A stretch of 64,000 bases of DNA from Hyphomicrobiales bacterium (lineage in GTDB: Bacteria; Pseudomonadota; Alphaproteobacteria; Rhizobiales; Xanthobacteraceae), in assembly GCA_017305715.1 (NCBI GenBank), contig JAFKKG010000018.1, positions 1-64,000 of the forward strand. Direction: 5' to 3'. The notes below the pieces were generated by a model. That model ran no database searches and was not told the origin of the DNA. It saw only the letters and a program-made list of their open reading frames with translations. The position numbers and the translations under genes were made by a program. Positions 53,127 through 62,793 of the stretch are shown here, in pieces (within the stretch, counting starts at the first letter, position 1; each line of letters opens with the position of its first letter).

Positions 53127-54586
53127 CGGCTGCGTGCGATTGTGAGGATTTGCTCGATATCGAGATGGGCTTCGAGGTGGTCGGCCAGCGCATCCAGCGC
53201 CGATTCGATACGGGCCTCGTAGGCCAGTGACGACGCAATGCCGAATTGCGCCAGCCAGGCCCTGCGAAAGGCGTCGCCGGTAAACAGGCCGTGGACATAG
53301 GTGCCCTGCACGCGGCCATCGACCGAGCTGGCGCCATCGGGACGGCCTGCAATCGTCAGGAAAGGCCGCGCGCAGTCGTTGCCTTCGCTGCGGCCGAGAT
53401 GAATCTCATAACCTTCGATGGCGGCGCCCGACGCGCCATGCGTGCCGGTGACCAGCGTGGTGGATTTGTCCGATGTCATGACGGTTGCGATATCGAGCAG
53501 ACCCAGACCTTCGACCGTGCCGGCGCGGCCGTCGACGCCATCGGGATCGGCGATGGTCTTGCCCAGCATCTGATAGCCGCCGCAGAGCCCCAGCACATGA
53601 CCGCCGCGGCGGACATGGGCCTTGATATCGACGTCCCAGCCCTGCGCACGCAAAAAGGCGAGATCGCCGATGGTGGATTTGCTGCCGGGAAGAATGATGA
53701 TTTCGGCCCCGGCGGGAATTGGCTCGCCCGGCGGGACGAAGACCAGCTTGACGCCGGGCTCCATGCCGAGCGGATCGAGGTCGTCGAAATTGGCGATGCG
53801 GGCGAGAACCGGCACCGCGATCACGCGCGTCGCCGATGATTGCGCGGAACGATCGAGATCGACCGCATCCTCCGCCGGCAGCCACGCCGCCTGCGGCAGC
53901 CACGGCACGACGCCGAGCGAGGGCCATCCGGTGAGCCGGGTGATCGCGGTCAATCCCTGGTCGAACAACCCGACATCGCCGCGAAACTTGTTGACGATGA
54001 AGCCGTGAATTCGCGCTGCCTCATCCGGCTCCAGCACCAGATGCGTACCGGCAAGGCTTGCGATGACGCCGCCGCGGTCGATGTCGCCGAGCATCACGAC
54101 CGGCACATTGGCGGCCGCCGCGAATCCCATATTGGCGATGTCGCCGGCGCGCAGATTGATCTCGGCCGGGCTGCCGGCGCCTTCGACCAGCACGATATCG
54201 GCATCGCGCGCGAGATGCGCAAAACTGTCCAGCACCGCCGGCAGCAGCGCCGCCTTCTTGTCGAGATAGTTCCTCGCGCGCAAGGTGCCCCAGCGCTTGC
54301 CCTGCACGATGATCTGCGCGCCGGTATCGGTTTCGGGCTTCAGCAGCACCGGGTTCATGTGCACGCTGGGCGCCAGCCGCGCCGCCCGCGCCTGCACGGC
54401 CTGGGCGCGGCCGATCTCGCCGCCATCGACCGCGACGGCCGCGTTGTTCGACATGTTCTGCGGCTTGAAGGGCGCCACCTTCAGACCGCGCCGCAGCAGC
54501 GCGCGCGCAAGCCCGGCGACGATCGTCGACTTGCCGGCATTGGAGCCGGTTGCCTGGATCATCAGCGCGGGTGTCGGCCGCTGCAT
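53099..54586 (-). CDS. cobQ: Cobyric acid synthase
   Basis: This 495-residue glutamine-dependent amidotransferase amidates four side chains of adenosylcobyrinic acid a,c-diamide. The ATP-binding N-terminal domain has [20 protein letters not shown] (about 11-30) and [11 protein letters not shown]. The triad-type glutaminase domain has C335 ([11 protein letters not shown]) and H432 (GTYVHGLF). The start overlaps the cobO stop by one base (TGATG). The 3' end overlaps cobD by 28 nt on the other strand. Confidence 0.96.
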   Translation of the reverse strand: MQRPTPALMIQATGSNAGKSTIVAGLARALLRRGLKVAPFKPQNMSNNAAVAVDGGEIGRAQAVQARAARLAPSVHMNPVLLKPETDTGAQIIVQGKRWGTLRARNYLDKKAALLPAVLDSFAHLARDADIVLVEGAGSPAEINLRAGDIANMGFAAAANVPVVMLGDIDRGGVIASLAGTHLVLEPDEAARIHGFIVNKFRGDVGLFDQGLTAITRLTGWPSLGVVPWLPQAAWLPAEDAVDLDRSAQSSATRVIAVPVLARIANFDDLDPLGMEPGVKLVFVPPGEPIPAGAEIIILPGSKSTIGDLAFLRAQGWDVDIKAHVRRGGHVLGLCGGYQMLGKTIADPDGVDGRAGTVEGLGLLDIATVMTSDKSTTLVTGTHGASGAAIEGYEIHLGRSEGNDCARPFLTIAGRPDGASSVDGRVQGTYVHGLFTGDAFRRAWLAQFGIASSLAYEARIESALDALADHLEAHLDIEQILTIARSRQTTSASAA

Positions 54587-55215
54587 CAGAATTCGATGCC
54601 CTTCTGGCCCTTCACACCGGCGCGGAACGGATGCTTGACCAGCGTCATCTCGGTGACGAGGTCCGCCATCTCGATCAGCTCCGGTTTTGCGTTCCGCCCG
54701 GTGATGACGACGTGCTTGTCGGCCGGCTTTTCCTCGCGCAGGAACGTCAGGACGTCGTTGATATCAAGATAGTCGTACCGCAGCACGATGTTGAGTTCGT
54801 CGAGCAGCACCATGCGGTGGCGGTCGTCGCGGATCAGTTCCTTGGCCCGCTCCCAGCCCTTGGTGGCGGCGGCGATATCGCGTTCGCGGTCCTGGGTCTC
54901 CCAGGTAAAGCCTTCGCCCATGATGTGCAGCGTCACCAGATCAGGAAATTTCGCCAGCAGCTTTGCCTCGCCGGTGTCCCAGGCCGGTGATTTGGTGAAC
55001 TGCACCACGGCCACGGGATAGCCATGCCCGATATGGCGGAACACCATGCCGAGCGCGGCTGAGGTCTTGCCCTTGCCGGTGCCGGTGTTGACGATCAGGA
55101 GCCCCTTCTCGCCGATCTTGGTCGCCATGATCTTGTCGCGCGCCGCCTTGTGTTTTCGCGCTTTCTCCCGGTGCCGTTCGTTCTCGGCTTGGTCTGATTC
55201 AGGAGTTCCGGTCAT
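54586..55215 (-). CDS. cobO: Cob(I)yrinic acid a,c-diamide adenosyltransferase
   Basis: This is a 209-residue CobA/CobO-type corrinoid adenosyltransferase. The nucleotide loop [15 protein letters not shown] is at about 42-56, with [18 protein letters not shown] and [17 protein letters not shown] after it. It attaches the 5'-deoxyadenosyl group to cobalt. It is coupled to cobN by an ATGA overlap and to cobQ by TGATG. The charged N-terminal 20 residues are a usual extension. Confidence 0.96.
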   Translation of the reverse strand: MTGTPESDQAENERHREKARKHKAARDKIMATKIGEKGLLIVNTGTGKGKTSAALGMVFRHIGHGYPVAVVQFTKSPAWDTGEAKLLAKFPDLVTLHIMGEGFTWETQDRERDIAAATKGWERAKELIRDDRHRMVLLDELNIVLRYDYLDINDVLTFLREEKPADKHVVITGRNAKPELIEMADLVTEMTLVKHPFRAGVKGQKGIEF

Positions 55216-58200
55216 GCGATTTCCTTTGGCGCGTTCGGCAACAATTCGGCGATCAAATCGGCGGCGCGGTTAGAGCGCGGGGTCCAGAGCCCGCGCCGGA
55301 TCGCCTCGGCAAAGCGGTCGGCGGTTTCGCGCAGCGCCGCCGGGTTGGCGGTGTCCATAAAGTCTCGTACGCGCTCGTCTTCCAGATAGGAAGCGAACAG
55401 TTGATCGAAATGATGATTCGAGACCGCGTCGGTCGAGGCCGCAAAGCCGAACAGATAATCCACGGTCGCCGCGATCTCGAAGGCGCCTTTATAACCGTGG
55501 CGCATCATGCCCGCGATCCATTTCGGATTGGCTGCACGGCCGCGCACCACGCGCGAGATTTCGTGGGCAAGCGACCGCGCCAGCGGCGCCTCGGGGCGCG
55601 AAGTGTCGATATGGGCAATGCGCGGCGCACGGCCGCGCAGGGTTTGCACGGTCGCAGCGAGGCCGCCGATGAACTGGTAATAGTCGTCGGAATCCAGAAT
55701 ATCGTGTTCGCGATTGTCCTGGGCCTGCGCGACCAGATCAGTGTCCTTCAGACGTTCAGCGAAATCACCCCGGGTGCCCTCTCCCTCCTTGCCGCCGCCA
55801 TAGGCGTAGCCGCCCCAATCGAGATAGACGTCGGCCAGATCGCCGCGATTGTTCCAACCGCCCTCGTCCATCAGGGCCTGCAGGCCCGCGCCATAGGCGC
55901 CCGGCTTCGATCCGAACACGCGATAGGCCGCCCGGCGTTGTGCGGCCTCACCCTCCATACCCTCGGCTTCAAGCGCCTTGCGCCGCGCGCGCACATTGGC
56001 GGCGATGGGATTGGCTTCGTCGGGCTCGTCGAGCATCGCGATGGCGTTCACGGCGCTGCCGATAATGTCCATCTGGGTCGGAAAGGCGTCGCGGAACAAC
56101 CCGGAGACTCGAAAGGTAACGTCCACGCGTGGACGCTTCAGTTCGCTTAAGGGCGTGATCGCAAAGCCGGTGACCCGACCCGAGGTCTCTTCCCATAGCG
56201 GACGGGCGCCGATCAGCGCCAGCGCCTGGGCGACGTCGTCGCCGCCGGTGCGCATGTTGGCGGTGCCCCAGGCCGACAGCGCAATCGCGCGCGGCCATTC
56301 GCCGGCTTCCTGCCAATAGGCCTCGACCAGACGTTCCGCCGCAAGTTGCCCGATCCGCCAGGCCGACGGCGTCGGCACCGCGCGCACATCGACCGCGAAG
56401 AAATTGCGTCCCGTCGGGAGCACATCCGGCCGTCCCCGCGTCGGCGCGCCGGAGGGGCCGGGCCGCACGAAGCGGCCATCGAGCCCACGGAGAAAGGCGC
56501 TGATCTCGGCCGCGCCGCAGGCATCAATCACGGGACGGAGTTTTGCAGTGATCCAGTCCATCACCGCGCGCGTCCGCGTCCAGGCGCGGTCGCAAGGCTG
56601 CGTGCCGGCGACCAGTTGCAGCGCCAGCCACTCGATCCGCTCGACGGTGTCGCCCGAAGTGCGCCATGCCGCGGTGCTGGCTTTTGCAAGGATCGCGGGG
56701 CGCGGTCCGCCAAAATCCGCGGCGAGATCGCGCGTCAGCGGATCGAATTCGCCAAGGCCGAGATCGAGCGCCAGGGCCCGATGCAAGGAGGCGTCCTGCG
56801 CCTTCAAATCCGAACGCGGCAGCCGCGCGATCGAGACGATGAGATCGTTGCGCATGCTGTCGGCAGGCACACGGCCGAAGATATGCAGGCCATCGCGGAT
56901 TTGCATTTCCTTGAGGTCGCACAAATGGGCATCGAGCGCCCGCAACGCCTCATTGGTCGGCGTGTCGCGCGTCACGTTGACGTCGGCATCGAGGCGCTGC
57001 GCCCGGGCGAGTGATAAAATGTCTTCGGCGAGCATCGTCGCCCGCTTCGGGTCGAGGTCGGCCGCCAGCGCATATTCGTCGACCAGCGTTTCCAGCCGCG
57101 CGAGGTCGTCGTGCAATTTGGCGCGGGTCATCGGCGGCGTCAGGTGATCGATGATCACGGCGCTGGCGCGGCGCTTGGCCTGAATGCCCTCGCCGGGGTC
57201 GTTGACGATGAAGGGATAGAGATGCGGCAGCGGCCCCAGTACCGCGTCCGGCAGGCAATCGGCCGACAGGCCGGTGCTCTTGCCGGGCAGCCATTCGAGA
57301 TTGCCGTGCTTGCCGAGATGGACGATCGCATGCAGGCCGAATTCATGCCGGAGCCAGAGATAGAAGGCGAGATAATGATGCGGCGGCACCAGATCGGGAT
57401 CGTGATAGGTGCTCTTGGGATCGATGTTGTAACCGCGCGCCGGCTGCACGCCGACCACGACATGGCCGAACCGATGCAGGCCGAGGCGGAATACGCCGGC
57501 CGTTGCATGCGGGTCCTGCTCCGGTTTTCCCCAGCGGGACTCCACGGCGCGCTGCACATTCGCCGGCAGGCCTGCAAATGCAGCGTTGTAATCCGAAAGC
57601 GGCCAAGCCACGCCGCCGATGCGCGATACACGCCCGATGCGCGCGTTGGTCGGACCTTGCTGAAGAAGGTCCATCATCGCGGCCGCATCATGAGGCGCTT
57701 CGCCGACAAGATAGCCTTCGCCGCGCATCGCGGCCAGCACATCGATCAGGCTTTGCGGCGTATCGAGGCCGACACCGTTGGCAAGCCGTCCGTCGCGGTT
57801 GGGATAATTGGCCAGCACCAGCGCGACCCGGCGCGAGGGCGGTTCCGCGCGGCGCAACCGCACCCAGGCCATCGCGAGATCGGCCGTTGCATCGACGCGG
57901 TCGGGCACGGGCCGGAATGTGGTCGGCGCGAACCCGGCCAAACTCTCGCCGCGCTCCTTGAAGGCGATGGCATTGGCAAAGATACGGCCGTCGACTTCCG
58001 GCAGCACCACGTGCATGGCGAGGTCGCGCGGGTTGAGCCCACGCGACGAGGCCTCCCAGCGCGCCCGTGAAATGCCGGCCTGCGCGACTTGCAGGATCGG
58101 GCAATCCGATGCTGCGAGGATGCCGGCGTCGTCATCGGCGGTTGCCGTGGCGAACGCGGTGGCGTTGACGATGATGTCGGGCGGATAGGCCAGCAGCGCC

Positions 58201-58922
58201 GCGCGCAGGAACGCCGCCGAGCGTTGATCCTTCAGGCTGGTGACGAACAGGCACACCGCATTGAGGCCACGCGCCAGCAGCGCGGTCCGCAGTGCATCGA
58301 TCCCGGCGGTATCGCCGCCCGCGACCAGGGCACGGTAGAAGATGACGATCGCATTGGAACGCTCGTCATTTTTGGGTTCACCGCGCCAGAAGCCGGCCGA
58401 CGGCATCGGCCGGGCCCGCGGCGGCGCCTCGCCATACCCGATCAGGTGCGCGGCGAAGCGCAGCGCGAGTTCGGCATTCTCAACACCGCCTTCGCTGCAA
58501 TAGCGCCACAGCGCATGGGTCGCCTCGTTGCCGAGCGTACCGCGCGCCGCCAATGCGGCGTTCCAGTCCATCTCGCCGGGGATGCAGGCAAACAGCGATC
58601 CACGCCGCAGCGCATCGCTGCGCAGGCTTTCGACGCCGTGCGGCCAGTAGCCTTCGCCGCCGAGCATCCGCAGCACGACGATCTTGGCCTTGCGGAGCGT
58701 TCGCTCGACATAGAGATCGACCGACGCCGGATGCCCGAGCGCGAGCAGGTTCGTCAATCGTACGCTCGGAAAATGATCGGCCAGGATTGCATGGGCTGCG
58801 CCGAATGTGGCCAGATCACTGTCGGCCGCCGACAATACGACGATGTCGGCCGGCTCCTGCCCGAGATCGCGGGCAACATCGCCATCGTCGATCGTGCCGC
58901 TGCTGTCGAGCTTCAGATGCAT
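55212..58922 (-). CDS. cobN: Cobaltochelatase large subunit
   Basis: This 1236-residue CobN inserts cobalt into hydrogenobyrinic acid a,c-diamide in the aerobic pathway, together with CobS and CobT, which are not in this window. Its length is close to other CobN proteins. Typical stretches are HLGKHGNLEWLPGKSTGLS, SAWGTANMRTGGDDVAQALA and ARPRFDVT-like PRVDVTFRVSGLFRDAFPTQ. The C-terminal part has EISRVVRGRAANPKWIAGMM. It sits between cobW (17 nt) and cobO (4-nt overlap). Confidence 0.97.
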   Translation of the reverse strand: MHLKLDSSGTIDDGDVARDLGQEPADIVVLSAADSDLATFGAAHAILADHFPSVRLTNLLALGHPASVDLYVERTLRKAKIVVLRMLGGEGYWPHGVESLRSDALRRGSLFACIPGEMDWNAALAARGTLGNEATHALWRYCSEGGVENAELALRFAAHLIGYGEAPPRARPMPSAGFWRGEPKNDERSNAIVIFYRALVAGGDTAGIDALRTALLARGLNAVCLFVTSLKDQRSAAFLRAALLAYPPDIIVNATAFATATADDDAGILAASDCPILQVAQAGISRARWEASSRGLNPRDLAMHVVLPEVDGRIFANAIAFKERGESLAGFAPTTFRPVPDRVDATADLAMAWVRLRRAEPPSRRVALVLANYPNRDGRLANGVGLDTPQSLIDVLAAMRGEGYLVGEAPHDAAAMMDLLQQGPTNARIGRVSRIGGVAWPLSDYNAAFAGLPANVQRAVESRWGKPEQDPHATAGVFRLGLHRFGHVVVGVQPARGYNIDPKSTYHDPDLVPPHHYLAFYLWLRHEFGLHAIVHLGKHGNLEWLPGKSTGLSADCLPDAVLGPLPHLYPFIVNDPGEGIQAKRRASAVIIDHLTPPMTRAKLHDDLARLETLVDEYALAADLDPKRATMLAEDILSLARAQRLDADVNVTRDTPTNEALRALDAHLCDLKEMQIRDGLHIFGRVPADSMRNDLIVSIARLPRSDLKAQDASLHRALALDLGLGEFDPLTRDLAADFGGPRPAILAKASTAAWRTSGDTVERIEWLALQLVAGTQPCDRAWTRTRAVMDWITAKLRPVIDACGAAEISAFLRGLDGRFVRPGPSGAPTRGRPDVLPTGRNFFAVDVRAVPTPSAWRIGQLAAERLVEAYWQEAGEWPRAIALSAWGTANMRTGGDDVAQALALIGARPLWEETSGRVTGFAITPLSELKRPRVDVTFRVSGLFRDAFPTQMDIIGSAVNAIAMLDEPDEANPIAANVRARRKALEAEGMEGEAAQRRAAYRVFGSKPGAYGAGLQALMDEGGWNNRGDLADVYLDWGGYAYGGGKEGEGTRGDFAERLKDTDLVAQAQDNREHDILDSDDYYQFIGGLAATVQTLRGRAPRIAHIDTSRPEAPLARSLAHEISRVVRGRAANPKWIAGMMRHGYKGAFEIAATVDYLFGFAASTDAVSNHHFDQLFASYLEDERVRDFMDTANPAALRETADRFAEAIRRGLWTPRSNRAADLIAELLPNAPKEIA

Positions 58923-58939
58923 CCGCGCAGGCGTCCTTG

Positions 58940-59950
<1,011 letters not shown>

Positions 59951-59962
59951 CCAAGATTCTCC

Positions 59963-60487
59963 TTAAAGAGCGCGCTTCAGCCAAAGCGGGAGCCCGGCTG
60001 CGATGAACACGACATTGGGAACGGTGGCGGCGACGATCTGGTTGAGGCGTCCCTGCGCATCGCGAAAGCTGCGGCCGAGCGGCGTTTCCGGTACGAGGCC
60101 AAGGCCCACCTCGTTCGACACAAATATGACGGGATATTTGGCGACACCGAGAAACCGCGTCAGCCGACGCGCCTCCACTTCGGGATCGCGGCCCGCGAGC
60201 ATCAGGTTCGACAGCCATAGCGTCAGGCAATCCACTAGCACGGCGCGGCCGCGGGTCGCCTCCCGCGTCAAGGCGTCGACCAGCGCCAGCGGCTCCTCGA
60301 CGGTGAGCCAGCCCTCGCCGCGCCGCGTACGATGATGGGCGATGCGCGACCGCATCTCGTCATCGCCCGCGGTGGCCGTGGCGAGGTAGACCCGCGAAAG
60401 TCCGCTGTCGCCGACCAGTTGCTCGGCAAAGGCGGATTTGCCGGAGCGTGCCCCGCCCAGCACCAGCGTGGTCGCAAGGGTCGTCAT
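59963..60487 (-). CDS. cobP: Adenosylcobinamide kinase/guanylyltransferase
   Basis: This is a 174-residue bifunctional CobP/CobU. The P-loop is GGARSGKSAFAEQL (about 11-24). HHRTRRGEGWLTVEEPLAL carries the family HxxxRxxxW pattern for the guanylylated His. LVDCLTLWLSNLML and VSNEVGLGLVPETPLGRSF follow. It phosphorylates adenosylcobinamide and makes the GDP derivative. The ATG overlaps the DUF1636 stop (ATGA); the longer upstream frame is a shadow of that gene. Confidence 0.95.
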   Translation of the reverse strand: MTTLATTLVLGGARSGKSAFAEQLVGDSGLSRVYLATATAGDDEMRSRIAHHRTRRGEGWLTVEEPLALVDALTREATRGRAVLVDCLTLWLSNLMLAGRDPEVEARRLTRFLGVAKYPVIFVSNEVGLGLVPETPLGRSFRDAQGRLNQIVAATVPNVVFIAAGLPLWLKRAL

Positions 60488-60936
60488 TTCGGCGCGCCTC
60501 CATCGTCCGGCGACCAGCGCATCGGCGGCACCCGCGCCACCATGCCCTTGCGCAAGACCTCCGCACGCTCGCGCCACGGCACCAGGCCGTAACCGGAGTT
60601 TTGATAGGATTTGACGAATGACACCAGCGCCGCCGTACCGCTTTCGGTCTGCAGGTCGCCAAACAAAAAAGTGTAACCGTCCGCGCTGGTTACCGCGACG
60701 GTCGCGGGCCGCTTGCAGACGCTGAGGCATTGCACCGGCCGCACCTGCACGCGATCGGACGAACCAAGCGCGGCCTTGACCGATTCGAACATGTCGGGAC
60801 CGACCACGGCGCCGCCATCGGCGCTCTTGCAGGTGATGCATACGCTCACGAGCGTCAGGCCGCTCGGCGCGTGAACGCGCGCAGCCTCGACCAACGCCAT
60901 ATCGGCGGATTCTCGACCAGCGTTCTCGCGATCCAT
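60484..60936 (-). CDS. DUF1636-family Cys-rich metal/cluster-binding protein
   Basis: This is a protein of about 150 residues with a ferredoxin-like or metal-binding Cys set: C33 and C36 in SVCITCKS, C70 and C74 in QCLSVCKRP. Such proteins are often found first in riboswitch-controlled alphaproteobacterial cob operons, where their role is unproven; handling cobalt or electrons for corrin ring reduction is possible. The start is the ATG directly after an in-frame GTG. It follows the riboswitch by about 130 nt and overlaps cobP by 4 nt. Confidence 0.85.
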   Translation of the reverse strand: MDRENAGRESADMALVEAARVHAPSGLTLVSVCITCKSADGGAVVGPDMFESVKAALGSSDRVQVRPVQCLSVCKRPATVAVTSADGYTFLFGDLQTESGTAALVSFVKSYQNSGYGLVPWRERAEVLRKGMVARVPPMRWSPDDGGAPK

Positions 60937-61063
60937 CACGTGCTCATACCAAGGCCGTCACGGCCGCGAGCTTTGTTGGGTCGCGCCGATGGCCCATGGC
61001 CATCAGGCTCGCTCCCGTCCGGTGCACCCCGCCCCGACGACGCCTCCAAAGCACAGTTCGTGA

Positions 61064-61230
61064 TGGCAGGTCTCCTGGCTCGCGGGTCGTTGCCATCAGC
61101 CGCCTTCCCGGGGAATTCCCAGTGGCACCGGCTTGGGGCTCGTCGCTTACAGTTGCGGGGGCAGCGCCGGCGTTGAGCGAACTCGCACCGGCTTCCCTTT
61201 TCACCTCCCATGCGGGAGGACCATCGGGGA
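61064..61230 (-). ncRNA. Cobalamin riboswitch upstream of the cob operon
   Basis: On the minus strand the B12-riboswitch landmarks appear in order: GGAGGTGAAAAGGGAA, GCTGCCCCCGCAACTGTAAG (about 61151-61170), GTGCCACTGGGAA, CGGGAAGGCGG and GCGAGCCAGGAGACCTGCC (ending near 61064). It controls DUF1636-cobP-cobW-cobN-cobO-cobQ. A short palindrome (GATGGCC-CAT-GGCCATC, 60988-61004) lies between it and the first gene. There is no U-run, so control at translation initiation seems more likely than termination. Confidence 0.95.
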
Positions 61231-61359
61231 TGACGCTAGCCGCCGGGGTGGCCTGGGTCAACCGGCGTTGCCCTGGCTTCAACCGGTATGGGCCACTGGC
61301 ACGGAGAATTGCCGACGCACCTCAGCAAGACCGCCTCTCCGGGGCGGCATTCCACGCTT

Positions 61360-62793
61360 CTACTGTCCGGATGGCGTCCGGATGCCATGCCAGGCATCTC
61401 GCACCTGATGGTAGTGGATGTCCGGCAAATAATCCGGCGTGTTCAGATTGAGGGTGCGGACGTCGAGGTACCCCACAGCACTCAGGAGCGTGTAGGAGGC
61501 AATGATGCGGTCGCGCTGTGCCAGGATTTGCCGTGATCGGGCATTGGTGAGTTCCTGCTGGGCGTTGAGCACGTCAAGCGTCGTGCGCTGGCCGCCGGCC
61601 GCCTCGCGCCGTACGCCCTGCAGCGCAATGTCGGCGGCGCGAACTTCGGACTCTGCGGCTTTCAGCGCGACCTTGGTTCCTTCGTTGCTCACCCATGCGC
61701 TGGAAACGGCGGTCCGCACCTGATTGCGAACCTGCTCCAGCACCAGGCGGCTTTGCGATGAAGCCTCCTTGGCCTGCCGGGTCTGCGAGGCGGCGGTGCC
61801 GCCATCGTAGATCGGCACATTGACCTGGCCGACAATGGAAGCCTGGTCCGTACCGGACGTGCCAAGCGTTGAATCGGACTGCACCGAACGGCTGGCGCTC
61901 GCTTGCGCCGAAACGGTGGGCAGCAGGCTGCCTTCGGCAATCCTGATCGTGGTTAGCGCGACATCGACATCATAACCGGCTGCGAGAATCGTCGGATGCT
62001 GATGCGATGCAAGTTCATTCGCGGCGGCAAGGGTGCCCGGCGAAAACCGGTCAACCGGCGAGGCCGGCACGAGCTGACGGGGCGTGTCCCCGATCACTTG
62101 CGTGTAGGTGGCCTGGCTGATGGCAAGGGCCACTTCAGCAGCATTCAGATCGGCAAGGCCGCGGCTGAGCCGTGCATCCGCCTGCGCCGTATCGGTAGGG
62201 GTTACGTCGCCGGCATCGAGGCGTTTCCGCGTCGTGCTCTGGATCTCGCGGAGCACGGCCACGTTGCTGCGCTGTGCCTCGACCAGGGCCTGGTTGGCAA
62301 GAACGTTCATGTAGGCGGTGACGGCATCGAGCAGCACGCCTTGCCCGACATTGCGGAGCGCTTCCCGGCCGGAGCGAACCTGAAGTTCAGCCGCGCGAAC
62401 GCTATTGGCGGTGCGGTATCCGTTGAAGAGCACCTGCGTCACGGTGACCCCGATGGTCCAGGGGCGGAGCGTCGCTCCCTGAACGGTGTTGTCGGGAAGG
62501 AGATTGCGCACCACCTGAAGGCCCGCGCTCAGGCTCGCGACGATCTGCGGGCGGTAACCTGCCAGCGCCTGGGGCACGTTCTCGTCTGCGGCCCGCTGCC
62601 GTGCCCGATCGGCGTTGATCTGCGGATTGGTCTGATAAGCCTTCGCCAGCGCGTCTTCGAGCGAAGCCGCGGCCGCGCCCTGCGACCCGGCAAGGAAATG
62701 TGCGCCGGCTATCCAGACCGCCATTAAAAAGTGTTTGGATGCACCGTGACCAGCGAGCCATCGGCCACGGATCAACGCGACACAGCCCTTCAT
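61360..62793 (-). CDS. TolC-family outer-membrane efflux protein
   Basis: This is a 477-residue outer-membrane channel subunit. A long N-region and signal peptide end near AAAASLEDAL (about 44). TolC-type repeats are SLEDALAKAYQTNPQINADR, RPQIVASLSAG, VTQVLFNGYRTANSVRAAE, NVPIYDGGTAASQTRQAKE and the C-terminal RTTLDVLNAQQELTNARSR. The ATG overlaps the stop of the RND pump gene (ATGA), so it is the exit duct of that pump. No periplasmic adaptor gene is visible; it may lie beyond the right edge. Confidence 0.94.
   Translation of the reverse strand: MKGCVALIRGRWLAGHGASKHFLMAVWIAGAHFLAGSQGAAAASLEDALAKAYQTNPQINADRARQRAADENVPQALAGYRPQIVASLSAGLQVVRNLLPDNTVQGATLRPWTIGVTVTQVLFNGYRTANSVRAAELQVRSGREALRNVGQGVLLDAVTAYMNVLANQALVEAQRSNVAVLREIQSTTRKRLDAGDVTPTDTAQADARLSRGLADLNAAEVALAISQATYTQVIGDTPRQLVPASPVDRFSPGTLAAANELASHQHPTILAAGYDVDVALTTIRIAEGSLLPTVSAQASASRSVQSDSTLGTSGTDQASIVGQVNVPIYDGGTAASQTRQAKEASSQSRLVLEQVRNQVRTAVSSAWVSNEGTKVALKAAESEVRAADIALQGVRREAAGGQRTTLDVLNAQQELTNARSRQILAQRDRIIASYTLLSAVGYLDVRTLNLNTPDYLPDIHYHQVRDAWHGIRTPSGQ

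Noticed and set aside
60944-61282. Open frames over the second cobalamin riboswitch
   Set aside because: The conserved RNA motifs explain the sequence, and the translations match no protein family.
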